A DNA stretch of 64,000 nucleotides, from positions 310,001 to 374,000 of the forward strand of contig NZ_JOMI01000007.1 of assembly GCF_000711235.1 (NCBI RefSeq). The letters run 5' to 3'. The notes under the pieces were generated by a model, which was given only the letters and a program-made list of their open reading frames with translations, did no database searches and was not told where the DNA came from. This document shows, piece after piece, positions 44,942-53,904 of this stretch; positions within the stretch are counted from its first letter, which is position 1; each line of letters begins with the position of its first letter. The DNA comes from Prevotella sp. 10(H) (GTDB lineage: Bacteria; Bacteroidota; Bacteroidia; Bacteroidales; Dysgonomonadaceae). A program made the position numbers and the translations under genes.

Positions 44942-46984
44942 ATGATAAACAACAGGGATTTAAGTTGGCTTACTTTCAATGAAAGGGTGTTGCAGGAGGC
45001 GCAAGACAAGAGCGTACCTCTTATGCAAAGGCTCCGCTTTTTAGGTATTTTCTCTAATAATCAGGACGAATTTATCAAGGTGCGGGTGGCCAATATTGTG
45101 CGCCTGAGCAAGATAAGAGGGAAGAGGCAACCACGATTTTCAGGCGGATATACCGGTAAGGAACTATTGCCGCTTGTCAATTCCGGTGTATATGAAGCTC
45201 AGAAAAAGTTTATTGAGACTTATGGTAATATCCTCTGCGAAATGGAAAAGCACGGAATCCATGTTATAAATGAAAGGCAGCTAAACAGGAGGCAGAAACA
45301 ATTTTGTCACGAATATTTCTCTACGATTGTAAGTCCGCGCCTTGTTCCGCTTATTTTGAAGAAAACGACCCGGATGCCTTTTTTGCAGGATAATAATATT
45401 TATCATGCTATAAAGATGAGTTCCGGCAAGCATTGTAAAAATCCCCGCTATGCTATTATACAGATACCTGTGAGCAGTTCTTGCCCGCGATTTATTGTTC
45501 TCCCTTCGGCAAAGGACAGGAACGATATCATTTTTTTGGATGATGTTATCCGTCTTTGTCTGGACGAAATATTCTTTATGTTCAATTATAAGAATATTTC
45601 GGCTTATACTTTCAAACTGATGCGGGATGCACAGCTCACACTGGATGACGATATATCGAAAAGCCTGATTGAAAAAATGGAGGACGGCTTGCAGAACCGA
45701 TTGCACGGACAGCCTGTACGTCTTATTTACGACAGGGAAATGCCTGACGACCTGCTGGATATAATTTCATCGAAGCTGAAACTCAAAAATAGAGAAGGTC
45801 TGGATGCCGGAGGAAGATATCACTTGATGCGCGACCTGATGAAGTTTCCGAAGGTTAAGCCTGCTTTGGAAAGTAAAAGTCCGGAATCTTTGCAGCATCC
45901 CGATATAAAACCGTTTTCAAGTATTTTGAAGGTAATTAACAGAAAGGATATTCTGCTTAATTACCCTTATCATACATTCAATCACTTTATCGATTTTCTT
46001 CGCGAAGCGGCAATAGACCCGAAAGTAGAAAGTATTTACATTACTCTCTACAGGGTTGCTGAACGTTCAAAAGTGATAAATACCCTGATCAATGCCGCTA
46101 AAAACGGAAAGAAAGTTGTTGTGCTGATGGAATTGCTTGCCCGATTCGATGAGGAGCAGAATGTTGAATATTCCGAACTGCTTCAAAAGGAAGGCATAAA
46201 AGTCATACATGGTGCAAACGGATTGAAAGTACATAGCAAAGTAGTACTGGTAAAACGTAAAGGCAAAAGTTATGCTTATATCGGTACGGGCAACTTCAAC
46301 GAATCCACAGCGCAGATTTATTGTGATTTCGGCCTTTTTACATCCAATTCGCAAATAGTTTCCGATGCAGAGGCGGTTTTCGATTTTCTGCTGAGTACAC
46401 ATAAGCATTTTTCATTTAAGCAACTGATGATCTCTCCTTATTATATGCGGGATCAATTTGAGAGTCTTGTTAAACAGGAAATCAAAAATGCGCAGAATGG
46501 GAAAAAAGCATATATATATGCCAAGTTCAATAGCCTGACGGACGAGGATATGATCAATCTGCTTTATAAAGCAAGTCAGGCAGGTGTTGAAATACGATTG
46601 ATTGTCAGGGGTGCCTGTTGTCTTCAGCCTCAATTGAAAGGCTTGAGCGAGAATATCAGGGTGATCAGTATTGTAGACAAATATCTGGAACATGCGCGCA
46701 TGGCTGTTTTCCATAATAATGGGGATGAGAAGGTATACATAATGAGTGCCGACTGGATGACGCGCAATCTCGACAGAAGGGTTGAGGTTGGAACTCCGAT
46801 CCTCGATAAAAAGATAAAAAATACGCTTAAAGGCTTCTTTGATATTCAATGGTCAGATAACGAAAAAGCCCGCGATCTTACTACTTTTGGCAATAACGAA
46901 TATGTTGAAAAAGGAGACAACCCGCCGTGCCGTTCTCAAATAGTCTTATACGACTTTTATAAAAACATGAATAAAGAAACGTAA
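44942..46984 (+). CDS. ppk1: Polyphosphate kinase 1
   Basis: 680 residues. Makes polyphosphate from ATP, reversibly. The N-terminal domain opens with NNRDLSWLTFNERVLQEAQDKSVPLMQRLRFLGIFSNNQDEF, diagnostic of PPK1. Two phospholipase-D-like domains carry VHSKVVLVKRKGKSYAYIGTGNFNEST (the autophosphorylated His region) and HARMAVFHNNGDEKVYIMSADWM (the second His region), followed by RRVEVGTPI. Its TAA overlaps the ATG of the exopolyphosphatase gene, so synthesis and breakdown are coupled. Confidence 0.96.
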   Translation: MINNRDLSWLTFNERVLQEAQDKSVPLMQRLRFLGIFSNNQDEFIKVRVANIVRLSKIRGKRQPRFSGGYTGKELLPLVNSGVYEAQKKFIETYGNILCEMEKHGIHVINERQLNRRQKQFCHEYFSTIVSPRLVPLILKKTTRMPFLQDNNIYHAIKMSSGKHCKNPRYAIIQIPVSSSCPRFIVLPSAKDRNDIIFLDDVIRLCLDEIFFMFNYKNISAYTFKLMRDAQLTLDDDISKSLIEKMEDGLQNRLHGQPVRLIYDREMPDDLLDIISSKLKLKNREGLDAGGRYHLMRDLMKFPKVKPALESKSPESLQHPDIKPFSSILKVINRKDILLNYPYHTFNHFIDFLREAAIDPKVESIYITLYRVAERSKVINTLINAAKNGKKVVVLMELLARFDEEQNVEYSELLQKEGIKVIHGANGLKVHSKVVLVKRKGKSYAYIGTGNFNESTAQIYCDFGLFTSNSQIVSDAEAVFDFLLSTHKHFSFKQLMISPYYMRDQFESLVKQEIKNAQNGKKAYIYAKFNSLTDEDMINLLYKASQAGVEIRLIVRGACCLQPQLKGLSENIRVISIVDKYLEHARMAVFHNNGDEKVYIMSADWMTRNLDRRVEVGTPILDKKIKNTLKGFFDIQWSDNEKARDLTTFGNNEYVEKGDNPPCRSQIVLYDFYKNMNKET

Positions 46985-47874
46985 TGAATACTGATATTTT
47001 CGGAGCTATAGATATCGGCTCCAATGCTATAAGATTATTGATCAACAATATAGAAACAACAGCCTCGGGCGCAGACTTCAAAAAAGTCGCTTTCCTGCGC
47101 GTGCCAATCCGGCTGGGTGAAGATGTATTTACCAAAAATGAAATAAGCGAAGAGAAGAAAGAACGCCTGATAGAAGCTATGCAGGGTTTCTCTCACATCA
47201 TGAAATCGTACGGCGTAACAGCTTACAGGGCTTGTGCAACAAGTGCTATGCGTGATGCAGAAAATGGGAAAGAAATTTCTGATATTATAAAGAAAGAAAG
47301 CGGAATAAAAATAGAGATTATCAACGGACAGGAAGAAGCCAATATAATATACGAAGCGGGAGCATTGAATAACTTTTTGGATAAAGACCGCAATTATTTA
47401 TATGTGGATGTAGGCGGAGGCAGTACGGAGATTGTTGTATACGGTAATCAGCAACTGATTACTTCTAACTCTTTTCAGATGGGAACTGTGCGCATGCTTG
47501 TAGAAGCCGTAAAAGAGGATGAAGAAGAACGCTTCGAATCGTGGCTGAAAGATACATGCCGGCAATATGCGCCCCGGGCTATTATTGCTTCGGGAGGCAA
47601 TATAAATAAGGTGCATAAGATGTTGGGGAAAAGAGAAAAGGAATTCCTCACTTATGACGAAATAAAAACCTTATATGATACGCTGAAAGACTTGAGTTAT
47701 GAAGAGCGTATACAGGACTTCAAACTTAACACCTATCGTGCCGATGTTATTATTCCCGCCCTGAAAATATTCCTTTCTATAAGTAAGATATGCAGGATAG
47801 AAGAAATATATGTGCCCAAAATAGGATTGGTAGACGGTATTATACACCACCTGTATAATGAGAAGTACAGATAA
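46984..47874 (+). CDS. ppx: Exopolyphosphatase / GppA-type phosphatase
   Basis: 296 residues. Releases phosphate from polyphosphate ends or hydrolyses pppGpp. The ASKHA-fold phosphate motifs are FGAIDIGSNAIRLLI at the N-terminus and YLYVDVGGGSTEIVVYG near residue 140, plus IIASGGNINKVHKMLG. The length matches the short two-domain GppA/Ppx form without the C-terminal HD domain. It overlaps ppk by one base in TAATG, giving a direct antagonist pair. Confidence 0.93.
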   Translation: MNTDIFGAIDIGSNAIRLLINNIETTASGADFKKVAFLRVPIRLGEDVFTKNEISEEKKERLIEAMQGFSHIMKSYGVTAYRACATSAMRDAENGKEISDIIKKESGIKIEIINGQEEANIIYEAGALNNFLDKDRNYLYVDVGGGSTEIVVYGNQQLITSNSFQMGTVRMLVEAVKEDEEERFESWLKDTCRQYAPRAIIASGGNINKVHKMLGKREKEFLTYDEIKTLYDTLKDLSYEERIQDFKLNTYRADVIIPALKIFLSISKICRIEEIYVPKIGLVDGIIHHLYNEKYR

Positions 47875-47891
47875 TTATCTGTAAATTATTA

Positions 47892-49067
47892 TTACGGCAA
47901 TTGCCAAAAATAAGCATCGTCACTGGTTGCATAAAAAGTCTTTCCGTGTGATTTCATATCGTATCCCAAGGGAACAAGTTGTATTTGCATTTTATTTGTG
48001 TTCCTGTATGCTGATTCGACATTGAAACCCGCTTTGGCACAAGCATGAAACCTGAAAAGATTTTTAGCCATATATTCGTATAAATATTCTTCGATGTTTC
48101 TCTTACATGTGTCACCGAGTTTCATCTTTTTATTATTTATCAACCGCTCACGTACTTCCGCTATACTTAACATATTATTATTTTCGTCCATTACAAATGC
48201 ATTGTTTGTAGGGTCTATCCATAGCCATTTATTCAATGATTCAGCGTATACACAATTGATAACATGGCTTTCATTATCAGATTTATCTTCCGGCAGGCAT
48301 CCTATAATTCTCGATTTTATTCCCATTGCTAAGTAACATTCGTTCAGTACTGTTGCTATTGCCCGGCAATTGACCCCGTTTCCTGACACTTTATGATAGT
48401 TGTATATATCTACAGCATCTATTTCACAAAAAGGCCAGTTAGGGCCATGTTTTACTTCCTTATTGACCCATACCATTAAATTTATGATCTTTGATATTTC
48501 GTCCTTATTTCCTGCTATGGAGTCGAGGTTAAAATATTTTTTTACTTCCTTCAGACGATAGTCGTCAGGTTGTGCATAGCTGAATTTCGGATAATCCTGT
48601 GTATTTTCATTCGTATATTTTCCACCCTCTCTAAGTACCTTTATAAAGTCACTGTTTTCTTTGATGATTTTCAATATCGAGGGGAAACGTTTTTCATTAC
48701 GTATATTATCCAAATCACTATCGGATAATACGTGTTTATAAATTTTTAGTCCCGCATTGGCTGATTTCTCCAGTGCATCGAGAGACTGGCTTTTCTTACC
48801 TGCAAGCGCATATGCACATGCCAGACTATAATAACCAAAGAATTTATTGCTTTTTTGCCTTGCTTTATCTATTTGGGGTAGCATCTCGAAAAGCCTCATT
48901 TTTTCAGATAAATAATATGCCGTACTGTCATAATTGTTGATCTGACGAAATTTAGCTATATGCTTATCTAATTTTGTAACTTTTTCTGAATATTCATCTG
49001 TTGTGATTTGTGCAGAAACGCTTACTACTGAACACAGAACTAAAATAACACCGATAACTTTCCTCAT
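47892..49067 (-). CDS. Exported transglutaminase-like protein with N-terminal TPR region
   Basis: 391 residues with a signal peptide ending VSVSAQ. Residues about 25-150 are helical and contain a TPR-like stretch (NKFFGYYSLACAYALAGKKSQSLDALEKSANAGLKIY). The transglutaminase-like core (about 190-310) shows the full catalytic set: GNGVNCRAIATVLNEC (Cys), DNESHVINCVYAESL (His) and WLWIDPTNNAFV (Asp). It may process peptides or the cell envelope in the periplasm. It converges with ppx across only 17 bases. No operon partner is visible, and the real substrate is unknown. Confidence 0.8.
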   Translation of the reverse strand: MRKVIGVILVLCSVVSVSAQITTDEYSEKVTKLDKHIAKFRQINNYDSTAYYLSEKMRLFEMLPQIDKARQKSNKFFGYYSLACAYALAGKKSQSLDALEKSANAGLKIYKHVLSDSDLDNIRNEKRFPSILKIIKENSDFIKVLREGGKYTNENTQDYPKFSYAQPDDYRLKEVKKYFNLDSIAGNKDEISKIINLMVWVNKEVKHGPNWPFCEIDAVDIYNYHKVSGNGVNCRAIATVLNECYLAMGIKSRIIGCLPEDKSDNESHVINCVYAESLNKWLWIDPTNNAFVMDENNNMLSIAEVRERLINNKKMKLGDTCKRNIEEYLYEYMAKNLFRFHACAKAGFNVESAYRNTNKMQIQLVPLGYDMKSHGKTFYATSDDAYFWQLP

Positions 49068-49624
49068 AATTATGTTTTATTTGTACTATAAATAGACGAA
49101 AAAAGAAATGGGGTGTTACATTTTTAGTTCTATTCTCATGATTTTTCTGCTATATGGTTTATCTATATTGTGGAAAAGCTTTTAGTCATTAGCTGATAGC
49201 TTTGAGTTCTTTGAATTGGAAATCGGCGGAGCCAAATGATAGTAGTTACAAGTTACTTCGCCCTGCGGGCAGTTACAAGTTACAGTTTTTTAAATTGACA
49301 GTTGACAACGTGCATGTTTTTATATTGTCAATTATCACTTCTCAATTGTCCGCTCAAAATGTTACTTTTGTTACTTTTTCAATTTTAGCATGATAGCTGA
49401 TACCTATCAGCTATCAACTAATGGCTATAAATCCGTTACTTTTGTTACTTTTTAACTATATATTGTTAATAAAAGTGAAAATAAGACTGTGTTTTTGTAT
49501 AGCAGATATATAAGTAAAGCTTATGGGTTGAATATATTAAAGGCTGATTGAAAATATAACGCTTCTTTTTGTGGATTTTTCTGTTGAGGTTTATCTATAT
49601 AGAGTAATCTTTATTGGATAAGCT
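49068..49624. other. Repeat-rich divergent intergenic region
   Basis: No gene is seen. It holds several families of short repeats: ATTAGCTGATAGC-like units near 49190-49200 and 49392-49415, AGTTACAAGTTAC units near 49246-49282 flanking CCCTGCGGG, and the paired 19-mers at 49361-49453. Confidence 0.6.
49361..49453. repeat. Dispersed intergenic repeat, copy 2 (paired 19-mers)
   Basis: GTTACTTTTGTTACTTTTT at 49361-49379 and 49435-49453, flanking a spacer with an inner inverted repeat (GATAGCTGATA and TATCAGCTATC). The second 19-mer continues AACTATATATTGTTAAT, close to the flank of copy 1 at 3352. The inner hairpin suggests a small mobile or structured element. Confidence 0.75.
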
Positions 49625-50341
49625 ATGAAAAAAATATTCGTGTTACTTTTTTTATTGGTGAGTATTGTTTCTTATTCTCAGGATAAAGATAGGGTTGATT
49701 CCGATATATTTATAGATTTTGATACTATCCCTCAATTTCCCGGAGGAGAGGAAAAGATGTATGAGTTTATAAAAAAGAACCTGATATATCCCATATCAGC
49801 TTTAGATGCGAAAGTGGAAGGCAGAGTAACTACTCGATTCGTTGTAAGAGCCACAGGAGATATTACAGATGTGCAGGTTCTCAGAGGAATTCATCCTGAT
49901 TGTGACAGTCTGGCTGTAGAAATAATCAGATCGATGCCGAAGTGGATACCGGGAAAAAAATCAGGTTTCAGCATTGATACAAAGTTTACATTACCCATAA
50001 TTTTCCGCTTACCGGACGACGGTATTGCCGATGGAGAGCAAATACGCTTTACGGCAGAATATATGCCTTCTTTTCCCGGAGGAACCGATGAAATGTTCAA
50101 ATTTATAAAAGAGAATCTCAGATGGCCAGATGGTGATGCCTGTTTTCAGGGGAGAGTGACGGTTCGTTTTGTCGTAAATAAGAAAGGAAAAATAGTAAGG
50201 CCGGAAGTTGTTCGGAGCGTTACACCTAAGGCAGATAAAGAAGCGCTTCGAGTAGTTGGTATAATGCCCGACTGGATTCCGGGCATGCATAATGGTGAGG
50301 CGGTGAATGTATATTATACAATACCGATTGTTTTCAGATAG
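49625..50341 (+). CDS. Exported protein with two tandem TonB C-terminal domains
   Basis: 238 residues. The signal peptide (MKKIFVLLFLLVSIVSYSQ) looks cleavable, so unlike classical TonB there is no lasting inner-membrane anchor. Two homologous units of about 95 residues follow: PQFPGGEEKMYEFIKKNLIYP to IPGKKSGFSIDTKFTLPIIFR, and PSFPGGTDEMFKFIKENLRWP to IPGMHNGEAVNVYYTIPIVFR. Both carry the TonB_C core (VEGRVTTRFVVRATGDITDVQVLRG; FQGRVTVRFVVNKKGKIVRPEVVRS). It may interact with TonB boxes or peptidoglycan rather than transduce energy. It has a stand-alone position. Confidence 0.85.
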   Translation: MKKIFVLLFLLVSIVSYSQDKDRVDSDIFIDFDTIPQFPGGEEKMYEFIKKNLIYPISALDAKVEGRVTTRFVVRATGDITDVQVLRGIHPDCDSLAVEIIRSMPKWIPGKKSGFSIDTKFTLPIIFRLPDDGIADGEQIRFTAEYMPSFPGGTDEMFKFIKENLRWPDGDACFQGRVTVRFVVNKKGKIVRPEVVRSVTPKADKEALRVVGIMPDWIPGMHNGEAVNVYYTIPIVFR

Positions 50342-50354
50342 AAGTAATAAAAAA

Positions 50355-50375
50355 AGCCTGCGCGAGAGGCAGGCT
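50355..50375 (+). terminator. Short hairpin between converging genes
   Basis: AGCCTGC (50355-50361) pairs with GCAGGCT (50369-50375) with a 7-base loop. An A run lies just to the left and a weaker T-rich stretch to the right, so it could end transcription from both sides: the TonB-C gene and the lipoprotein gene. Confidence 0.7.
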
Positions 50376-50390
50376 GTTTATCAATATATT

Positions 50391-51353
50391 TTAAGAGCGG
50401 GGTTCTGCAACAATATAATATCTGTTTCTGTATATAGCATACAGGCATATGTTTGAAGTGGGGGTCTCCCATATTTCTACAGGATATTTCTCATTGTACC
50501 GAGGGTAAATATTATCACCCAATTTATTTTTGAATCTTTTATTGTATTCATCCCATAGTGTTGTTTCTCTTACATCTTCTCCTTCATATCTGGCAATACT
50601 TTTGCCATAAATAAGGGTGATGTATTCATGAAAGAACGATTCGGTTAAAGCTCTCGCTTCTTCTTGTATGGATTCATCTTCACTATCCATTGCTGCACAG
50701 AAATCATAATTATCTATATCCGGTAACAAAGAACTTTCGCTTTTAGTTCTTCCTGTCTTGTTCAAACCGTGTATTTGTGTGCTGTGAGGCATGATGTCGA
50801 TGCATGCATATTCATATTCGGTATCGGTATCTTTAGGGAATGGGCTGATAGTAAGCCATATCCCATTCCATCGCAAAGAGCCGTCATTTGTTTCTACTTT
50901 TCGGTGTGTAATATAGTAATGGTTATTCCGGTTAGAGTCTTTCCAATCTATAGAAAAGAAGTCTTTGGTTGGCTTTATGACTTCATATTCTATTTCTGCT
51001 TCACCTATAAGCTCGCCGTCCTTATATCCTGCAGCAGATACTTTGTTCTTTCCTAGCCTGTAGTCTGTTATTTCTATATCTCTTTCGTCACTGTTATCAG
51101 GAATTGTAATGATTCCATTCCACCAAGTCCCATTACAGCTGAATACTACTTTGTCGTAAGATTCCCACAATAAGTCTTTATCTAAGTCGATACTGACTGT
51201 TAATCTTTCAAATGGTGTAATCGTTGTTTTGCTGGCTTTTAGTTTTAATGTAATGTCAGGCTCCGGGATGATATTATCGTCATCCGAACATGAAATGAAA
51301 GAAATGCTTATTAGGGCAATTAGAAATAAGCTACAGAAAAGGTTTTTCTTCAT
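50391..51353 (-). CDS. Uncharacterised lipoprotein with Ig-like N-terminal part
   Basis: 320 residues. Lipoprotein signal ends FISC followed by SDDDN, an acidic surface-export-like start. Residues about 35-130 look like a beta-sandwich (ITLKLKASKTTITPFERLTVSIDLDKD, TDYRLGKNKVSAAGYKDGE). The rest has no motif I recognise, but aromatic and charged residues are frequent (WKDSNRNNHYYITHRKVETNDGSLRWNGIWLTI). Function unknown. It is transcribed towards the hairpin at 50355 and away from pgk's terminator. Confidence 0.7.
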   Translation of the reverse strand: MKKNLFCSLFLIALISISFISCSDDDNIIPEPDITLKLKASKTTITPFERLTVSIDLDKDLLWESYDKVVFSCNGTWWNGIITIPDNSDERDIEITDYRLGKNKVSAAGYKDGELIGEAEIEYEVIKPTKDFFSIDWKDSNRNNHYYITHRKVETNDGSLRWNGIWLTISPFPKDTDTEYEYACIDIMPHSTQIHGLNKTGRTKSESSLLPDIDNYDFCAAMDSEDESIQEEARALTESFFHEYITLIYGKSIARYEGEDVRETTLWDEYNKRFKNKLGDNIYPRYNEKYPVEIWETPTSNICLYAIYRNRYYIVAEPRS

Positions 51354-51397
51354 AATTGTTAGATTTGATTATATGGATATATTGTCCCTATAAAAGT

Positions 51398-51432
51398 ACA
51401 AAAGATCTTCCTAATAAAGAAAGATCTTTTGT
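51398..51432 (-). terminator. Rho-independent terminator after pgk
   Basis: ACAAAAGATCTT (51398-51409) pairs perfectly with AAGATCTTTTGT (51421-51432) across an 11-base loop, 19 bases beyond the pgk stop. Flanking A/T runs suit termination on the reverse strand. Confidence 0.8.
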
Positions 51433-51451
51433 CTAAAATATTATGATTGTA

Positions 51452-52714
51452 TCAATATCCTCTGATTGCTTTTATTCCCGGAAGAACTTTTCCTTCAATG
51501 AATTCGAGTAATGCACCGCCACCGGTAGATACATAAGACACCTGATCGGCAAGGCCGAACTTGTTAACGGCAGCAACAGAGTCGCCCCCACCTACAAGCG
51601 AAAAGGCTCCGGTTTTCGTAGCAGCAGCAACAGCTTCGGCAGTTACTTTAGTTCCCTGTGCGAAGTTGTCGAATTCGAATACGCCTACAGGGCCGTTCCA
51701 TAGGATTGTTTTAGATGCCATAAGTACATCTGCAATTTCTTTCTCGCCTTTAGGGCCTACATCGAGTCCCATCCATCCGTCAGGAATTGCATTTGCATCT
51801 GCGAATTCAGATTTAGCATCGTTGCTGAATGCATCCGCTATTTTAGCATCGCTTGCGATAACAAGATTTACACCGTTAGTTTTTGCCTTAGCCACGATTT
51901 CGTTTGCCAGATCGAGTTTGTCATCCTCTACCAGTGAGTTTCCGATTTTGCCGCCTGCAGCTTTAATGAAAGTAAATGCCATACCTCCGCCGATAACAAG
52001 GTTGTTTACCTTATCAAGCAGGTTTTCGATAATGTCAATTTTTGAAGAAACCTTAGCACCGCCAATGATTGCAGTAAACGGACGTGCAGTATCTTTCAAT
52101 ACTTTTTCAACTGCATCGATTTCTTTCTGCATCAGGTAACCGAACATTTTGTGCTCAGCATCGAAATAATCAGCGATAAGGGCTGTAGAAGCGTGTGCAC
52201 GATGGGCCGTACCAAAAGCATCGTTTACATATACATCTGCATATGAAGCAAGTGTCTTAGTAAACTCTTTCTGACTTTCCTTGATAGCTTTCTTTGCAGC
52301 AGCTTTTTCGTCATCGCTTGCATCATCTGCAAGTCCGCGAGGCTTGCCTTCTTCTTCAGCGTAGAAGCGAAGATTTTCAAGCAACAAAGCTTCTCCGGGT
52401 TGCAGGGCAGCAGCTTTTACTCCGGCTTCTTCACCTACACAGTCGTTTGCAAACTGTACATCAACTCCGAGAAGTTCAGATACATGTGCAAGTATGTGCT
52501 TCAGTGAGTATTTTTCTTCTACACCTTTAGGGCGTCCAAGGTGAGATGCGATAATCGGACTACCGCCGTCGGCTATAATCTTCTTAAGAGTTGGCATAGC
52601 AGCACGGATGCGGGTGTCGTCTGTGATGTTGAAGTCGGCATCCAATGGTACATTGAAGTCAACTCTGACGAACGCTTTCTTTCCTGAGAAATTGAATTTG
52701 TCAATTGTAATCAT
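51452..52714 (-). CDS. pgk: Phosphoglycerate kinase
   Basis: 420 residues. Glycolytic enzyme converting 1,3-bisphosphoglycerate and ADP to 3-phosphoglycerate and ATP. Substrate-binding blocks are [20 protein letters not shown] and [11 protein letters not shown]. The nucleotide-binding half has [21 protein letters not shown] and [15 protein letters not shown]. An insertion near residues 120-140 ([23 protein letters not shown]) is typical of Bacteroidota Pgk. It has its own promoter (52798-52805) and terminator, so it is transcribed alone. Composition is higher in GC and more biased in codon use than neighbours, as expected for a highly expressed gene. Confidence 0.98.
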   Translation of the reverse strand: MITIDKFNFSGKKAFVRVDFNVPLDADFNITDDTRIRAAMPTLKKIIADGGSPIIASHLGRPKGVEEKYSLKHILAHVSELLGVDVQFANDCVGEEAGVKAAALQPGEALLLENLRFYAEEEGKPRGLADDASDDEKAAAKKAIKESQKEFTKTLASYADVYVNDAFGTAHRAHASTALIADYFDAEHKMFGYLMQKEIDAVEKVLKDTARPFTAIIGGAKVSSKIDIIENLLDKVNNLVIGGGMAFTFIKAAGGKIGNSLVEDDKLDLANEIVAKAKTNGVNLVIASDAKIADAFSNDAKSEFADANAIPDGWMGLDVGPKGEKEIADVLMASKTILWNGPVGVFEFDNFAQGTKVTAEAVAAATKTGAFSLVGGGDSVAAVNKFGLADQVSYVSTGGGALLEFIEGKVLPGIKAIRGY

Positions 52715-52781
52715 GATTATTTCTACTTAAATATATAATTAATATTATTGATTATCAATATGTTGTTTGTTCTGATCTCCT

Positions 52782-52805
52782 GCTTTTAAAAGCGGTACAA
52801 ATATA
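52782..52805 (-). promoter_or_regulatory. Predicted pgk promoter
   Basis: On the reverse strand 52798-52805 reads TATATTTG, an exact -7 match. The expected start point falls in the 12-base palindrome GCTTTTAAAAGC (52782-52793). No good -33 TTTG is seen. The leader to the ATG at 52714 is about 75 bases. Confidence 0.5.
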
Positions 52806-52951
52806 CTAAATTATACGATAGATTTGCTTAACGAAAAATGAAAATAACGTGAATTTGCAGAGAATATGTTATTTAATCTTTCGTTTGCTATTCAGAGTTT
52901 GCAAAAGTTGGGTTAATGAAGTATTGCTATTGATTAAATCACTTCTTCTTG

Positions 52952-53632
52952 TTATATCAGTAGGGGTTCTGCTTTTTGATAGTTTTTCATAACTAGTACA
53001 GTTACGATGCCGAGTAGAATTAGCAGACTTGTCCTTACAATAGAAAATATAAGGACTCTGATTATGTCGTAAGTCGATTCCGGTGCAAAGAATGCTACTA
53101 TAAACTGGAATCCATAGACACCAATACTTACAATTAAATATAAAGTCCACCACCATTTTACCAGGCCCGGTTTCAGCTTATCTTCATACTCTTGTTGATG
53201 TTCACACATTATATGTTTCTCCCATAGGTATTTATCCGTCTTTTCATATAATTCCATCATTATCCGGTAGGGAATATATAGGTTCATAATAGGTATAAAC
53301 CATCCCTTTGTAGCCCAGCTATCATCATATGCGCATTCGTTTGTCAATATCCCCAGATTGTAATATGCCCGCCTGAACCATTTTATAAAAGTTATGATGG
53401 ATGTAATAATTACCGTAAGATATAATAGTGTTGTGAAGCGGGATATAAAGAAGTTTATTTTGTATAAGTAATAAGTAGATTCTGATGCGTATCCATTTTC
53501 GCTAATAATCTTATTTACAATAAAAATACTGATATTGAATAATAGGATAAATATATTAAGTCCAAGTATAAGCCACATCGTAGCAATTGCATACCTTCCT
53601 CTTTGTTCGTTAGGTCTTAATTTATTTGTCAT
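52952..53632 (-). CDS. DUF4328-family membrane protein
   Basis: 226 residues with four to five hydrophobic helices (about 18-40, 55-80, 90-105, 160-185, 190-215). The loop NLGILTNECAYDDSWATKGWFIPIMNLYIPYRIMMELYEKT, with the central W-F-x-P-x-x-N-L, matches the DUF4328 family of bacterial membrane proteins of unknown function. The C-terminal end is a short basic tail (MKNYQKAEPLLI). It lies alone between pgk and the divergent moxR. Confidence 0.8.
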   Translation of the reverse strand: MTNKLRPNEQRGRYAIATMWLILGLNIFILLFNISIFIVNKIISENGYASESTYYLYKINFFISRFTTLLYLTVIITSIITFIKWFRRAYYNLGILTNECAYDDSWATKGWFIPIMNLYIPYRIMMELYEKTDKYLWEKHIMCEHQQEYEDKLKPGLVKWWWTLYLIVSIGVYGFQFIVAFFAPESTYDIIRVLIFSIVRTSLLILLGIVTVLVMKNYQKAEPLLI

Positions 53633-53818
53633 GTTTGTCTTCTTAGTATTAATTTATGTAAGTTGTAAAACTACAAAAATTAATAATATGGTGTTCAATA
53701 CCTATTAATATTAATTGCTGAGGTGATTACCCGTCCGGCTTAATTTTTTTTAACTCCGAATTATCGCTTTTCAGATTTAACATTTCTATTTTTGTCGTGC
53801 TTAGTAAATAAGAATAAT

Positions 53819-53849
53819 TTGCACTTACAATAAGTATAGGTTATTTTTG
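53819..53849 (+). promoter_or_regulatory. Predicted promoter of the moxR-bat operon
   Basis: TATTTTTG (53842-53849) matches TAnnTTTG, with a TTG about 20 bases upstream (53819-53821). The expected leader is about 50 bases to the moxR ATG at 53905. No other convincing promoter is seen before batE. Confidence 0.5.
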
Positions 53850-53904
53850 TTTTATCATCAGGAAAATCAAACAACGAAATATAAACGAAAAACAGAATAA
53901 AAGT

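Noticed and set aside
51561-52139. 192-residue frame antisense to pgk
   Set aside because: Complete overlap with a certain core gene; the product is Ala/Ser/Pro-rich with no recognisable features.
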